A stretch of 64,000 bases of DNA, from positions 120,441 through 184,440 of the forward strand of contig CAZPPT010000001.1 of NCBI GenBank assembly GCA_964588555.1, in the 5' to 3' direction. The notes below the pieces were generated by a model. It ran no database searches, was not told the origin of the DNA, and was given only the letters and a program-made list of their open reading frames with translations. The position numbers and the translations under genes were made by a program. Shown in pieces: positions 25,235 to 34,125 of this stretch. This DNA is from JAGVWJ01 sp964588555. GTDB taxonomy: Archaea; Micrarchaeota; Micrarchaeia; Anstonellales; Bilamarchaeaceae. The number at the start of each line of letters is the position of its first letter. Within the stretch, counting starts at the first letter, position 1.

Positions 25235-26005
25235 CTATAAAAGCGGCGTGCTCTTCAAAAACGGATACGTTTCTCGTATTGTTTTGAGTTTCCCTAAATC
25301 AATATCAGCGACAATAAGCTCTTCACTATTTGTCTTTGCACGTGCAACGATGTCGCCCCACGGGTCCAACACAATTGAGTTTCCGCCATAGTTTGCAAGC
25401 GGGTCTTTGCCAACACGATTAACCCCCACAACAAAAAACTGGTTCTCAATTGCGCGTGCTCGCAATAGAGTAAGCCAGTGGTCTTTGCGCGATTCTGGCC
25501 AGTTCGCAGGCACAAAAATAACCTGTACGTCTCGTTTCATGAGTTCCCGAAATAGCTCAGGAAACCGAAGATCGTAGCATATGGCAAGCGCACACGTTAC
25601 TCCCTCGAGTTCAAACGTTTCGATTGATTTTCCCGCGCAATAGTTTTCATTTTCTTTTGATAACGGAAATAAATGGATTTTTGAGTATGTTGAAATAAGC
25701 GCGCCATTTTTATCAATAACAAAACCGGTGTTGTAAAAATGATTTTTTCGCTTCTCGATAATGCTCCCGACTATAGTAATTGAATTTTGTTTTGCGAGTT
25801 CCGAAACGCGGGCAAGCGTATCTGACTTGTTAATTTCCTCGCCCAATGATTGCGGCCCCATACTAAAGCCCGTCGAGAACATCTCAGGAAGGACAAGTAC
25901 CGAAACATTGTTTAATTTTGCATCACGAATTGCGCGTTCCATCTTCCCCACATTACGCTTTTTTTCCTGCCAAACGGTGTCCATCTGAAAGAGTGCGATT
26001 CGCAT
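25235..26005 (-). CDS. Nitrilase-superfamily amidohydrolase (omega-amidase-like)
   Basis: A 256-residue C-N hydrolase. The catalytic triad is visible: Glu in LVLPEMFSTGFS, Lys in YSKIHLFPLSKEN and Cys in ALAICYDLRFPELFREL. The pattern and size match omega-amidase/YafV-type enzymes that hydrolyse alpha-ketoglutaramate and similar keto-acid amides released by glutamine transaminases. It is 37 nt upstream of the kinase-like gene on the same strand and divergent from the PmbA-like gene. The specific substrate is an inference from subfamily resemblance. Confidence 0.87.
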   Translation of the reverse strand: MRIALFQMDTVWQEKKRNVGKMERAIRDAKLNNVSVLVLPEMFSTGFSMGPQSLGEEINKSDTLARVSELAKQNSITIVGSIIEKRKNHFYNTGFVIDKNGALISTYSKIHLFPLSKENENYCAGKSIETFELEGVTCALAICYDLRFPELFRELMKRDVQVIFVPANWPESRKDHWLTLLRARAIENQFFVVGVNRVGKDPLANYGGNSIVLDPWGDIVARAKTNSEELIVADIDLGKLKTIRETYPFLKSTPLL

Positions 26006-26056
26006 AGTGGTAGCTATGCGCTAAAGAATTAATAAGATATGGTGGGTAATCAATGC

Positions 26057-27298
26057 ATGAAATTTTCAGGCGAATACGAGATATTCTCAATACAGGAAAG
26101 CGACAGCTCGCTTCGATATTCGGATAACGAAATCAAGGTGCGTGAATTTGCAAAGACACATGGGTATGGCGTACGGGTCGTCCACAACCGGCGCATCGGA
26201 TTTAGCTATGGCGAAGAGGCGGTAAAAATCCCGGAGATCATCAAGGAAGCTGAGCAGGTAGCAAGGTTTAGCGTTGAAAGCAGTTTTACGTTCCAGGGAG
26301 AAACACAATACCCAAGCCTTGCTATTTCTGATAAGAAACTAGAGGACCTGACAGCCGAGGGCCTTAAGGAGCTCCTCTACCAGATACGCGGGGGCGTGGA
26401 GAAGTATACCAAGCATGCAAGAATTTACATTTCAGGGGGCTCAAGCACCGTACAGATCGAAAACAGCGCCGGCCTTGAGGCGCACTACAATAAGACGGGC
26501 ATCAGCGCGTATGTGGAAGCAACCGAAGGGGACGGATTTGGGTACAGCGTGTATTCATCCCATTTTCTCCCAAAGGACGTGACCCACCTTGGCGAGGAAG
26601 CGGGAAAAATGGCCCTTGAGATGCAACATCCGCAAAAGGTAGGGACAGGCAAATATACCGTCGTTTTTGAGCCCGAGGCACTTAATGACATGCTTGAGGT
26701 GCTCCTTCCGTCATTCTCAGGTGACTGGAAACGGCGCGGCATTTCAGGCATAGCGGACAAGAAAGGCATGCGCATGTTTGATGAAAAACTGAGCATATAT
26801 GACGATGCAACCGCCCCTGCAAGCCATGCACGGCCGTGTGATGACGAGGGCTCGGCAAGCAAAAGGATACCGCTTATCGAGAATGGAGTAGTAAAAAATT
26901 TCATATATGACAGGGCAACCGCCGCGCTCAGCGACGTGAAGGAAAGCGGCGCATGCAACAGGAACGATTTTACGTCGCTTCCTGTGATTGGAAACTCAAA
27001 TGTTGTAATTGAAGGCGGGACATATTCAAGCTTTGAGGATGAGCTTCGGCCATATATTCTTGTAAAGTCGCTTCATGGAACCCATACGGCAAATACGACC
27101 ACCGGCGATTTCGGGGTTGAAGTAAACATCGCCTGGCAGGTAAAGGATGACAAACGTACGCCGGTGCGTGGGTTCATTCTCAGCGGCAACCTCTTTACGC
27201 TACTTGGAACGATATACGCAATTGAGAAGGGACAGATAACGTATGGAAACCTCATCACGCCCCGGATTGCATGTGAAAACGTCCAAGTAGTCGGTTGA
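26057..27298 (+). CDS. pmbA: TldD/PmbA-family protein (PmbA/TldE-like)
   Basis: A 413-residue member of the modulator-of-gyrase family. Segments KTHGYGVRVVHNRRIGFSYG, GTGKYTVVFEPEALNDML, FDEKLSIYDDA and GDFGVEVNIAWQV are typical of the PmbA/TldE subunit. The HExxxH zinc motif of the TldD protease subunit is not seen. TldD-TldE work as a heterodimeric metalloprotease on small peptides or unfolded proteins; no tldD is present in the window. The ATG at 26057 is chosen since a TATA-like AATTAATAA at about 26025-26033 would give an almost leaderless message; an in-frame ATG also exists at 26039. Confidence 0.85.
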   Translation: MKFSGEYEIFSIQESDSSLRYSDNEIKVREFAKTHGYGVRVVHNRRIGFSYGEEAVKIPEIIKEAEQVARFSVESSFTFQGETQYPSLAISDKKLEDLTAEGLKELLYQIRGGVEKYTKHARIYISGGSSTVQIENSAGLEAHYNKTGISAYVEATEGDGFGYSVYSSHFLPKDVTHLGEEAGKMALEMQHPQKVGTGKYTVVFEPEALNDMLEVLLPSFSGDWKRRGISGIADKKGMRMFDEKLSIYDDATAPASHARPCDDEGSASKRIPLIENGVVKNFIYDRATAALSDVKESGACNRNDFTSLPVIGNSNVVIEGGTYSSFEDELRPYILVKSLHGTHTANTTTGDFGVEVNIAWQVKDDKRTPVRGFILSGNLFTLLGTIYAIEKGQITYGNLITPRIACENVQVVG

Positions 27299-27372
27299 GC
27301 ATTTACCAAAAAACAGCCCAAAAATAGGGTCACATATTTTTTAATATTACCTTCGCTCTAAATAGGAGACAT

Positions 27373-29367
27373 ATGAAGAAATTCAAGACTACTGGCGATA
27401 TTAAGGTACCTGAGAAGCTCGTTGACCAGATCATCGGGCAGGAAAAGGCAGTTGAGATCATAAAAAAGGCGGCTGTGCAGAAACGTAACGTCCTCCTCAT
27501 CGGGCCGCCCGGTACCGGAAAAAGCATGCTTGCCCAGGCAATGACGGAGCTTATGCCCCTTGAGGAGCTTGAGGACCTCCTTGTCACGCCCAACCCGAAT
27601 AATGAGAACCAGCCAAACATCCAAGTCGTAAAAACATACCCTACCAATACAGTACTCCGCAAGCACCCTGAACTTGGAAAACTTTACACGCCGGAGGAAA
27701 TCGGCAATATACGGAAGTATTCTGAAAAAAAGGACATGGGCACGCTTGCGGAATCGCTTAAAGTGGGGCTTGGAAGAAGGATAGCAAATTTCAGAAAGGG
27801 CGCTGAACAGCCGCCTTCAGGGGTTTCGCCGATTTTTTCATTCATGCTGATCGGCATAGTGCTTCTTGCAATCATATTCCTTGTCGACATAGAAGAGAAC
27901 ATGAAATGGCTTGTCATCGCAACAATCCTTGGGCTTGCATTTCTTGTAGTCATCTCAAATGCAACCGCGGGGCTTAACAGACGGTTAAACCCATTCGAGC
28001 AGAGCACGCCAAAACTTATTGTCGACAATACGGGGAAAAAGACCGCGCCGTTTATTGATGCGACCGGTGCGAGGGCAGGGGCGCTTCTTGGCGATTGCAA
28101 GCACGACCCGCTCCAGACAGGCGGCCTTGGCACGCCCGCGCATTTACGTGTCGAAAGCGGCGCGATACACAAGGCAAACAAGGGGGTCCTCTTTATCGAC
28201 GAGATCGCATCGCTTAAATGGAACTGGCAGCAGGAACTCCTTACCGCAATGCAGGAGAAAAAGTACTCCATTACCGGCCAAAGCGAGATGTCCTCTGGCG
28301 CGCTCGTAAAGACAGAACCGGTGCCATGCGACTTTGTCCTTGTTGCGGCAGGCAACCTCCCTGACATGCAACAAATACACCCGGCACTCCGTTCACGTAT
28401 CCGGGGCGGCGGGTATGAGATATATGTCGAGGACTCGATGGAAGACAACGAGGAAAACGAGAACAAGCTCGTCCAGTTCGTGGCACAGGAGGTAAAAAAA
28501 GACAACCGTATCCCCAACTTTACCGACGAGGCGGTTGCGGAAATTATCGAGGAAGCGCGGCGCATGTCAGGCAGACGGAAGCGATTTACCCTTAACCTTC
28601 GTGAACTCGGCGGGCTTGTACGCGCCGCGGGGGACATTGCAAAGGGAATACAGGCGCCATACGTCACGGCAGAACACGTAAATGAGGCTAAGAAAATATC
28701 GCGCTCGATCGAAAGCCAGCTTGGCGGCAAGATTATCGAACGAAAGAAGGAGTACCATACCCTCATTACAAAGGGTGAAGCGATCGGACGGGTCAATGGA
28801 CTGGCGGTGCTTGGCGACTCGATGAGCGGTCTTGTGCTTCCTATCGTTGCAGAAGTCACGTCTGCGGCAAGCAGGGAGGAAGGTAAGGTCATCGCAACAG
28901 GAAAGCTTGGCACGATCGCAAAGGAGGCGGTGGAAAACGTTTCGGCAATCGTAAAGAAATACATTGGTGCGGACATTTCAAAGATGGACATCCACATCCA
29001 GTTCATCGGCACGTATGAGGGCGTTGAAGGCGACAGTGCAAGCATCAGCATTGCAGTCGGGGTCATCAGCGCGCTTGCAGACGTCCCGATCGACCAAAAC
29101 ATTGCAATAACCGGGTCGCTTGACGTCCGGGGCGGCGTTTTGCCAGTAGGCGGCGTGACTGCGAAGATTGAGGCGACCATTGAAAGTGGCATAAAGAACG
29201 TAATCGTGCCCGAATCAAACATACAGGACATCTACCTTAATGCGGAACGAAGAAAACGGGTAAACATTATCGCAGTAAAGAACATTGTCGAGGTATTGCA
29301 GCATGTGCTTAAGGACAGCCCCGAAAAGAAAAACCTCCTTAAGAAAATAAAGGGGCAGATTGATTAA
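27373..29367 (+). CDS. lonB: Archaeal membrane-bound ATP-dependent protease LonB
   Basis: A 664-residue protease. Walker A is GPPGTGKS (residues about 44-51), followed by two adjacent transmembrane segments (about 152-196, FMLIGIVLLAIIFLV and WLVIATILGLAFLVV) inserted in the AAA domain, which is diagnostic for archaeal LonB. Walker B lies in GVLFIDEIASL. The C-terminal protease domain has Ser in EGDSASISIAV (about S556) and Lys in GGVTAKIEATI (about K598). It degrades membrane and cytosolic proteins from the inner face of the membrane. A TAGGAGAC ribosome-binding site precedes the ATG. The frame immediately after the stop continues in register into a PIN-domain remnant. Confidence 0.96.
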   Translation: MKKFKTTGDIKVPEKLVDQIIGQEKAVEIIKKAAVQKRNVLLIGPPGTGKSMLAQAMTELMPLEELEDLLVTPNPNNENQPNIQVVKTYPTNTVLRKHPELGKLYTPEEIGNIRKYSEKKDMGTLAESLKVGLGRRIANFRKGAEQPPSGVSPIFSFMLIGIVLLAIIFLVDIEENMKWLVIATILGLAFLVVISNATAGLNRRLNPFEQSTPKLIVDNTGKKTAPFIDATGARAGALLGDCKHDPLQTGGLGTPAHLRVESGAIHKANKGVLFIDEIASLKWNWQQELLTAMQEKKYSITGQSEMSSGALVKTEPVPCDFVLVAAGNLPDMQQIHPALRSRIRGGGYEIYVEDSMEDNEENENKLVQFVAQEVKKDNRIPNFTDEAVAEIIEEARRMSGRRKRFTLNLRELGGLVRAAGDIAKGIQAPYVTAEHVNEAKKISRSIESQLGGKIIERKKEYHTLITKGEAIGRVNGLAVLGDSMSGLVLPIVAEVTSAASREEGKVIATGKLGTIAKEAVENVSAIVKKYIGADISKMDIHIQFIGTYEGVEGDSASISIAVGVISALADVPIDQNIAITGSLDVRGGVLPVGGVTAKIEATIESGIKNVIVPESNIQDIYLNAERRKRVNIIAVKNIVEVLQHVLKDSPEKKNLLKKIKGQID

Positions 29368-29808
29368 AATAGATATTTTTATATAATCACATACCTTTAT
29401 GATATTAACGAGATTGAAATATTAGAACACGTAGTAACTATAAAAGAAGTAAAGGGGGAATTGCAGCATTTACGAAAAATAAATGATGTAAATGTTGAAG
29501 AAATAAAAACACGACAAATACGAACACACGCTCCTGAATATAAAAATCTTTCAGATGTTGATCTTTCACTACTAGAAACGGCTAAAAAAGAAAATCTTAT
29601 TCTTGTAACTGATGATAAGAAGCTTGAAAAGGCTGCGCGATCTGAAGGGGTGCAAGTTCTTGATACACCGCGATTGATACTTGCATTTTCATTTGGTGAC
29701 ATTATCACATATGAAAAAGCCAGGGAAATTTTAGGTGGTTTGACTTACTTTTATAATCGATTACATTCGATCAAAAGAGCTTTAAAACATTTAGAAGAGT
29801 GGAGGTGA
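29368..29808 (+). pseudogene. N-terminally truncated PIN-domain protein
   Basis: The frame directly after the lonB stop is open to 29808 without an ATG before the core. A TTG at 29461 could begin a 115-residue product. Visible PIN features are YDINEIEILEHVVTIKEVKG, LSDVDLSLLETAKKE and LILVTDDKKLEKAA, resembling NOB1-like PIN domains. The first beta strand with its catalytic Asp (usually V-D-T/S-x-x) is missing, and there is no space for it after lonB. I infer a deletion between lonB and this gene removed the start. A shorter RHH gene follows at 29814, so this may be the relic of a toxin-antitoxin pair. Confidence 0.6.
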
Positions 29809-29813
29809 GATGG

Positions 29814-30125
29814 ATGAAAAACGTATTGGTAAATGTTACGCTTCCCCAAGAAGTGGTTAACTATTTAGATCAAAAAGCAGATGATCAATATACAAGCAGG
29901 GCGACAGTTGCACGCCAGTTCTTAATAGAGCATATTGAAGAAAAAAGGGTAACTGAACTGCGTAAAAAAGGATTTTCGTATCGAAAAATTGCAGACATGA
30001 CCGGGATACGATATGACAAAATATTGGAGATCGTACGAATCACAAGAATTGATGAAGATATTGATGAAGAGTTAGAAGAATATATGGATGCTGTGCTCAA
30101 GGAGATTAAAAAATCCAAACGATGA
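29814..30125 (+). CDS. Ribbon-helix-helix / HTH small DNA-binding protein (antitoxin-like)
   Basis: A 103-residue protein. MKNVLVNVTLPQEVVNYLDQ followed by YTSRATVARQFLIEHIEEKR is an RHH domain. RKKGFSYRKIADMTGIRYDK looks like a second helix-turn-helix, followed by an acidic tail. The ATG at 29814 has an excellent ribosome-binding site (GGAGGTGA at about 29800-29807); the longer frame starts at a GTG within it. It lies 5 nt after the truncated PIN gene. The reverse order (toxin first) is less common for VapBC. It may regulate itself and its neighbour. Confidence 0.7.
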   Translation: MKNVLVNVTLPQEVVNYLDQKADDQYTSRATVARQFLIEHIEEKRVTELRKKGFSYRKIADMTGIRYDKILEIVRITRIDEDIDEELEEYMDAVLKEIKKSKR

Positions 30126-30207
30126 AATGTGGGCAACATTATAAGTTAAGTTACTCTTACAAAATCACCAATTTTCTTAATGCACGTATTCTGCCCAATT
30201 ATCCATC

Positions 30208-31452
30208 TTACCGCCCTTCCCGCACAACGACATTCTCGCCGATATTGGTAATCGAACTTACTGCAAGGGCATATTTCTTCTCAAACATCGTCCTAACGAT
30301 GATCGTGTTCTCGCGACCATTGACGCCAACAATTGTTCCGATATACGTCCCGTGCTCGTTAATGACTTCCTTGCCCTCAAGCTTCATCACTGCAAGGATC
30401 TCAGTCCGCATTTCCTTGATAAGCTTGGTTGCAAAGTAGCCGATCGTGATTGCAACAATAAGGGTAAAAAGAAACTCGCCAAAGCTCACGTAGGGTGGTT
30501 CCATGTTTGCAACCCACTTGCCGCCGACGTAGATAACCAGTATCATAAGAGTTGCGGCAATGCCGTAAAGCGCATACTTGGTCACGATAAAGCTCTTCTT
30601 CTCGCTTACTGCATCAATAAATTTCCCGGATATCACAAGAAGTGCGCCAAAATAGACAAGCGTAAATGCATGCTTGATGATAACATATGCAATAAGCTTC
30701 TCGCCAGAAAAGCCGCGCGCATGGGCGTCGATAGCCGCCTGGTACCCTACAAGTAAGCCGATAAGCACAAGGATAAAGCCTGCAATGTAACTGATCCAGC
30801 TTACACTAAAGATTGAGACGCGGAAATCACGAATAACGCGCGTTACAAGCTCGTTAAACCCAAATACCCGTAAAAGGAGGAAAAGCCCAATCGCAAGCCC
30901 GACCGGCTCAACGCCATATCCCATGAGCCGTGAAATTGAAAGAAGGAGGATGATAAGCGCAGGGATACCGATAAGGGTCTTGGCGTAATGGGGATCCTTT
31001 AATTTTTCCAGAAGCACAAAATAGGTCTTTTCAAGCTCCTTTGCCTGCTTGATGAAAACGATTTTTGTTGAATCGATGCGGATGCGCGACTTGATGATGG
31101 GGATGACCTCCTCGTCGGCGGCGCCATCAGTAACAAGGATCGCTGATTCCGGATGCAATTCGCTTACGATGCGGTCAAGCTGCGTGCTTATGATCTTATC
31201 CGCAGTATATCCGAGGTTCTTGTGCCCTGCAAGGGTCACGACCTCCACCGCCTTGCCCTCCTTCTTAAGCTCGTCATAGAGCTTTACGGCATAAAAAAGG
31301 GCGTTTGAGTCGGAATCCTCGGGGTCCGCAAGTGCAAGCTTGGTTGCCGCAGCGACGTTTTTCTGCCTACCTATGACGGGCGCGGCGATACCTGCCTTCT
31401 CATATAAGTCGTTGTCGCGGTCAACACAGAGGATCACGATCGGCCGTTGCAT
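30208..31452 (-). CDS. DUF373-family archaeal membrane protein
   Basis: A 414-residue protein found in many archaea. The cytosolic N-terminal 160 residues (IVILCVDRDNDLYEKAGIAA, VVTLAGHKNLGYTADKI, SAILVTDGAADEEVIPIIKS) form an alpha/beta domain. About seven hydrophobic segments follow (for example LIGIPALIILLLSI, AGFILVLIGLLVGY, FTLIVAITIGYF), and a short C-terminal domain ends GENVVVREG. Function is unknown for the family. A TATA-like TTTTAATATA lies about 25 nt before the ATG at 31452, suggesting a leaderless message. It is divergent from csl4 and shares an AT-rich promoter region with it. Confidence 0.9.
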   Translation of the reverse strand: MQRPIVILCVDRDNDLYEKAGIAAPVIGRQKNVAAATKLALADPEDSDSNALFYAVKLYDELKKEGKAVEVVTLAGHKNLGYTADKIISTQLDRIVSELHPESAILVTDGAADEEVIPIIKSRIRIDSTKIVFIKQAKELEKTYFVLLEKLKDPHYAKTLIGIPALIILLLSISRLMGYGVEPVGLAIGLFLLLRVFGFNELVTRVIRDFRVSIFSVSWISYIAGFILVLIGLLVGYQAAIDAHARGFSGEKLIAYVIIKHAFTLVYFGALLVISGKFIDAVSEKKSFIVTKYALYGIAATLMILVIYVGGKWVANMEPPYVSFGEFLFTLIVAITIGYFATKLIKEMRTEILAVMKLEGKEVINEHGTYIGTIVGVNGRENTIIVRTMFEKKYALAVSSITNIGENVVVREGR

Positions 31453-31464
31453 ACAATTATTAAC

Positions 31465-31483
31465 CTATTCGTATATTAAAATA
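31465..31483. promoter_or_regulatory. Shared bidirectional promoter between the DUF373 gene and csl4
   Basis: The AT-rich stretch CGTATATTAAAATATTAC holds TATA-like sequences on both strands. On the minus strand it is about 25 nt from the DUF373 ATG at 31452. On the plus strand it is about 35 nt from the csl4 ATG at 31511, which also has an AGGTG ribosome-binding site. Confidence 0.45.
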
Positions 31484-31510
31484 TTACTTATTCTCATTAG
31501 GTGTAGTAAT

Positions 31511-32116
31511 ATGGAAAGAAAACTAGTGGTTCCTGGAGAATACCTCGCAAGCTGCGAGGAGGCACTTGCAGGAAAGAACACAATAACTGAAAATGACGAT
31601 ATTTACGCCGCTACGTTCGGCGAGCTTGAGATGTTTGGGCGGATGGTCCAGGTGAAACCTTCAGGAAAGACATTTATACCGCTTAAGGAAGGCATGGAGG
31701 TACATGCCATCATCGAAGACATACTTGAGCCGCGTGCAGCGTTTGTTACCTGCATGCCGATAGTAAAGGATGATGAGCGCTCGGCACCAAGCTTTAGCGC
31801 AGTACTTCCGGTATCAAACATACGGCAGGGCTATGTTGAACGGATGCGTGATGAGGTACGGGTTGGCGACATACTCAAGGCAAAGATCTCAAAGATAGAC
31901 CGGACAACTGTAGAGATAAGCATAAGCGATTCGGGATATGGCGTTGTAAAGGGATTCTGTTCACGGTGCAGAAACAACATGGTTATAAATGAGAACAGGT
32001 TTAAATGCTCCAATTGCGGCAATGCGGAGGCGCGAAAGCTCCCATTCGGCCAGTATGTTCCAAGACAAAGAAGAACAGGTGATTATAATGCAGGTAAACG
32101 TTTTAAACAGCGATAA
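31511..32116 (+). CDS. csl4: Exosome subunit Csl4
   Basis: A 201-residue RNA-binding cap subunit of the archaeal exosome. Order: N-terminal domain (MERKLVVPGEYLASCEEALA), S1 domain (GMEVHAIIEDILEPRAAFV to DRTTVEISISDSG, residues about 60-145) and a C-terminal zinc ribbon with CSRCRN and CSNCGN. The start is the ATG at 31511 after AGGTG; the open frame extends upstream, but that stretch overlaps the divergent gene. It ends overlapping rpoL by 29 nt, an arrangement known in several archaea. It recruits RNA to the Rrp41-Rrp42 core. Confidence 0.93.
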   Translation: MERKLVVPGEYLASCEEALAGKNTITENDDIYAATFGELEMFGRMVQVKPSGKTFIPLKEGMEVHAIIEDILEPRAAFVTCMPIVKDDERSAPSFSAVLPVSNIRQGYVERMRDEVRVGDILKAKISKIDRTTVEISISDSGYGVVKGFCSRCRNNMVINENRFKCSNCGNAEARKLPFGQYVPRQRRTGDYNAGKRFKQR

Positions 32117-32360
32117 AAAGATGGTCGAAATTGAGATTACTGATTGCGACGGCGCAATACCGCGCATGCTTGTGGAAGAGCTAAACAAGGACAAGGACGT
32201 TGAATTTGCCGCATACAAGAAAGACCACCCTGCGCTTGCATGGCCGCGCGTCGTATTGCGCACCAAAAAGGCAGACCCGCTTGAACTTATCATTGAAAAG
32301 CTTGAAAACATAAAGGAAGAAATTGCAGACTTCCAGAAACAGTTCAAGGGGGCAAAATAG
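32088..32360 (+). CDS. rpoL: DNA-directed RNA polymerase subunit L (Rpb11-like)
   Basis: A 90-residue protein that pairs with subunit D as the alpha-like assembly platform of RNA polymerase. MQVNVLNSDKKMVEIEITDC, LVEELNKDKDVEFAAYKKDH and a helix rich in charged residues at the end are the Rpb11/L pattern. I start it at 32088, directly after a strong AGGTGAT ribosome-binding site that lies inside the csl4 coding region. Longer in-frame extensions do not fit the family. It is full length. Confidence 0.9.
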   Translation: MQVNVLNSDKKMVEIEITDCDGAIPRMLVEELNKDKDVEFAAYKKDHPALAWPRVVLRTKKADPLELIIEKLENIKEEIADFQKQFKGAK

Positions 32361-32376
32361 ATAAAAGAGGCTTTTG

Positions 32377-33339
32377 ATGGAAGAAGCGCCTAAAAAAAAC
32401 GGCTCGTTTTTTACCCGCTGGTATGTACAGCTCGGGGTATTATTTGGCGCACTCTTCCTTTATATAATAACAAATCAGAATATATTCTTCGGCCTCCTCC
32501 TTGGGGCACTTATTATCGCCATGGTACTGCTTGAAGTAAGGCAAGGTGCAAAGGAACATGGCTGGAAAAACGAAATTATCGATACTGTAATTGCGCTTGC
32601 TGTTGCGGTTGTTATCTGGTACGGCGCATCATTTTTTCTCAATACCCCTTCCCCCGCCTCAGCGGTGGTCTCATGCAGCATGCTTCCAAACCTCCAGCGC
32701 GGCGATTTTGTTGTAATACAAGGTGCGCCAGCCGATGCATTTGATATCCTTATGGACGAACAGGAGGTGGCGGGGCTCGCGGGGGACGCGCACATCGAAT
32801 ACAAAGGCGAACAACGGGTCGTCAAGGGGTCAATTTTCTCATATTGCAACGCAATTGCAGACCCGATTTGTGACTCGTTCTATAATAAACCTGAAGAATT
32901 TGTTGAGAAAAAAGGGGCACTTACCTACCATTACTCGCTCTGTACGATAAGACGTGAAAAAAGCGAAAGTGATGTACCGTGTGTGACAAGTGTCAGTTAT
33001 AATGGGACCTCGTATCCAGTACAAACGACGGGAGACACGATTGTGTATGGTGCAGGAAAGGACGAGTATTTCTCCCTTATCGGGGACATCGTACACCGGG
33101 CATACTTTACGGTAAAGACGCCAGAGGGACGCAGCTATTACCTGACAAAGGGGGACAACAACCCGATCCTCGACGTGCAGGTGTATGATTATCGGTTTGG
33201 GCTTGGCAACAATGCAGTAAACCCTGAGGAGTATAAGGGAAAGGTGCTCTTCAGGGTTCCGTATATCGGATACTTCAAGCTCGTCATTTCCGGTTTCTTA
33301 AAAGAAGACGACCAGTGCAGGACGCAACTGGTGTATTAG
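32377..33339 (+). CDS. Signal peptidase I-like S26 membrane protein
   Basis: A 320-residue protein with three hydrophobic segments (residues about 18-34, 36-52 and 67-86) followed by an S26 peptidase domain. VVSCSMLPNLQRGDFVVI contains the nucleophile Ser (about S101), GDIVHRAYFTVKT contains the His that replaces Lys in archaeal/ER-type enzymes, and LTKGDNNPILDVQ contains the conserved Asp. A Cys-containing insert of about 110 residues lies between the Ser and His boxes. It presumably removes signal peptides outside the membrane. The ATG at 32377 follows a TTG that starts the longest frame. A second S26-like protein (53430-54401) is a lipoprotein. Confidence 0.85.
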   Translation: MEEAPKKNGSFFTRWYVQLGVLFGALFLYIITNQNIFFGLLLGALIIAMVLLEVRQGAKEHGWKNEIIDTVIALAVAVVIWYGASFFLNTPSPASAVVSCSMLPNLQRGDFVVIQGAPADAFDILMDEQEVAGLAGDAHIEYKGEQRVVKGSIFSYCNAIADPICDSFYNKPEEFVEKKGALTYHYSLCTIRREKSESDVPCVTSVSYNGTSYPVQTTGDTIVYGAGKDEYFSLIGDIVHRAYFTVKTPEGRSYYLTKGDNNPILDVQVYDYRFGLGNNAVNPEEYKGKVLFRVPYIGYFKLVISGFLKEDDQCRTQLVY

Positions 33340-33342
33340 TGT

Positions 33343-34125
33343 TTATCGGTAATGCGTATCCCCAAATTCAAGCGTAAGGACCTGTTCAAGCTTTGTCTTT
33401 AATACTGACTTTTCCCGTGCCGGCATCTTAAGATGATCTATCTTCTCAGTCCATTTCACAAGCGCTGAAGCAATGCGCTGGAGCATCCGTTCGTTGTCAG
33501 TGTATTTTGCATAATCAAGAAGGCAGCGAAGCGCATATTCGCTTTCGCAGTCGCCAAGTGTCTCGATGATGACGTTGCGAAGCATGTGCGTCCCCTCGAC
33601 CTCAATGACAAGAAGGTATGAAAGATGGTAGCTAAGCACCTTTGCCGCATCGTCTCCCGGGAGCCTGCCAAGAAGACGGACAAGCTCAAAAAGCCCTTCG
33701 AGCGAAAAATGATAATTAAACATGGCCCGGTACACGTTCATCCTGACCTGTGCCGTATCGGCAGTCGGCGCCTTGCGCTTGTAAAAGTCAAAGTTATACA
33801 TGGTCTTAAGGTCGGCACTCTGCGAAAGCGCCTCGTGAACCATATAGAGGATAAGCTGTCGGATCGTTTCGTCTTCCTTCTTGTATAAGTCAATAATGTG
33901 CCTGATGGCATCCTCCTTTTCCGCATCCTTGACTGCGACGGGGTAAAACTTAAATGCGAAAAAGGCCTGCTCAAGTTCCTTGATTTTCTTGTTCGTGTGC
34001 TCATCGACCCGGGCGGTGTCGGGCTTCAGGATGGGCGGGCTTGGCGATTGGTTCTGTTCGGCAGGTTGGACAAGCGTCGCGTCCGTATTTGCCACCTTTG
34101 CAGGCTCCTTTTTTTCCCGTGTCAT
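33343..34125 (-). CDS. Uncharacterised alpha-helical protein (HEAT-like)
   Basis: A 260-residue soluble protein that I do not recognise. The N-terminal 45 residues are polar and Pro-rich (VQPAEQNQSPSPPILKPDT). The rest is helical with paired helices such as DAIRHIIDLYKKEDETIRQL, FELVRLLGRLPGDDAAKVLS and VIIETLGDCESEYALRCLLD, resembling HEAT repeats. Its ATG overlaps the stop of the MgtC-like gene by 4 nt (ATGA), so the two are co-translated. It may be a scaffold or a cytosolic partner of that membrane protein; no catalytic motif is visible. Confidence 0.6.
   Translation of the reverse strand: MTREKKEPAKVANTDATLVQPAEQNQSPSPPILKPDTARVDEHTNKKIKELEQAFFAFKFYPVAVKDAEKEDAIRHIIDLYKKEDETIRQLILYMVHEALSQSADLKTMYNFDFYKRKAPTADTAQVRMNVYRAMFNYHFSLEGLFELVRLLGRLPGDDAAKVLSYHLSYLLVIEVEGTHMLRNVIIETLGDCESEYALRCLLDYAKYTDNERMLQRIASALVKWTEKIDHLKMPAREKSVLKTKLEQVLTLEFGDTHYR

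Noticed and set aside
27684..29231. 515-codon open frame on the minus strand within lonB
   Set aside because: It is antisense to a fully motif-supported LonB and its translation is Ser/Pro/Thr-rich without domains; it is a composition-driven shadow.
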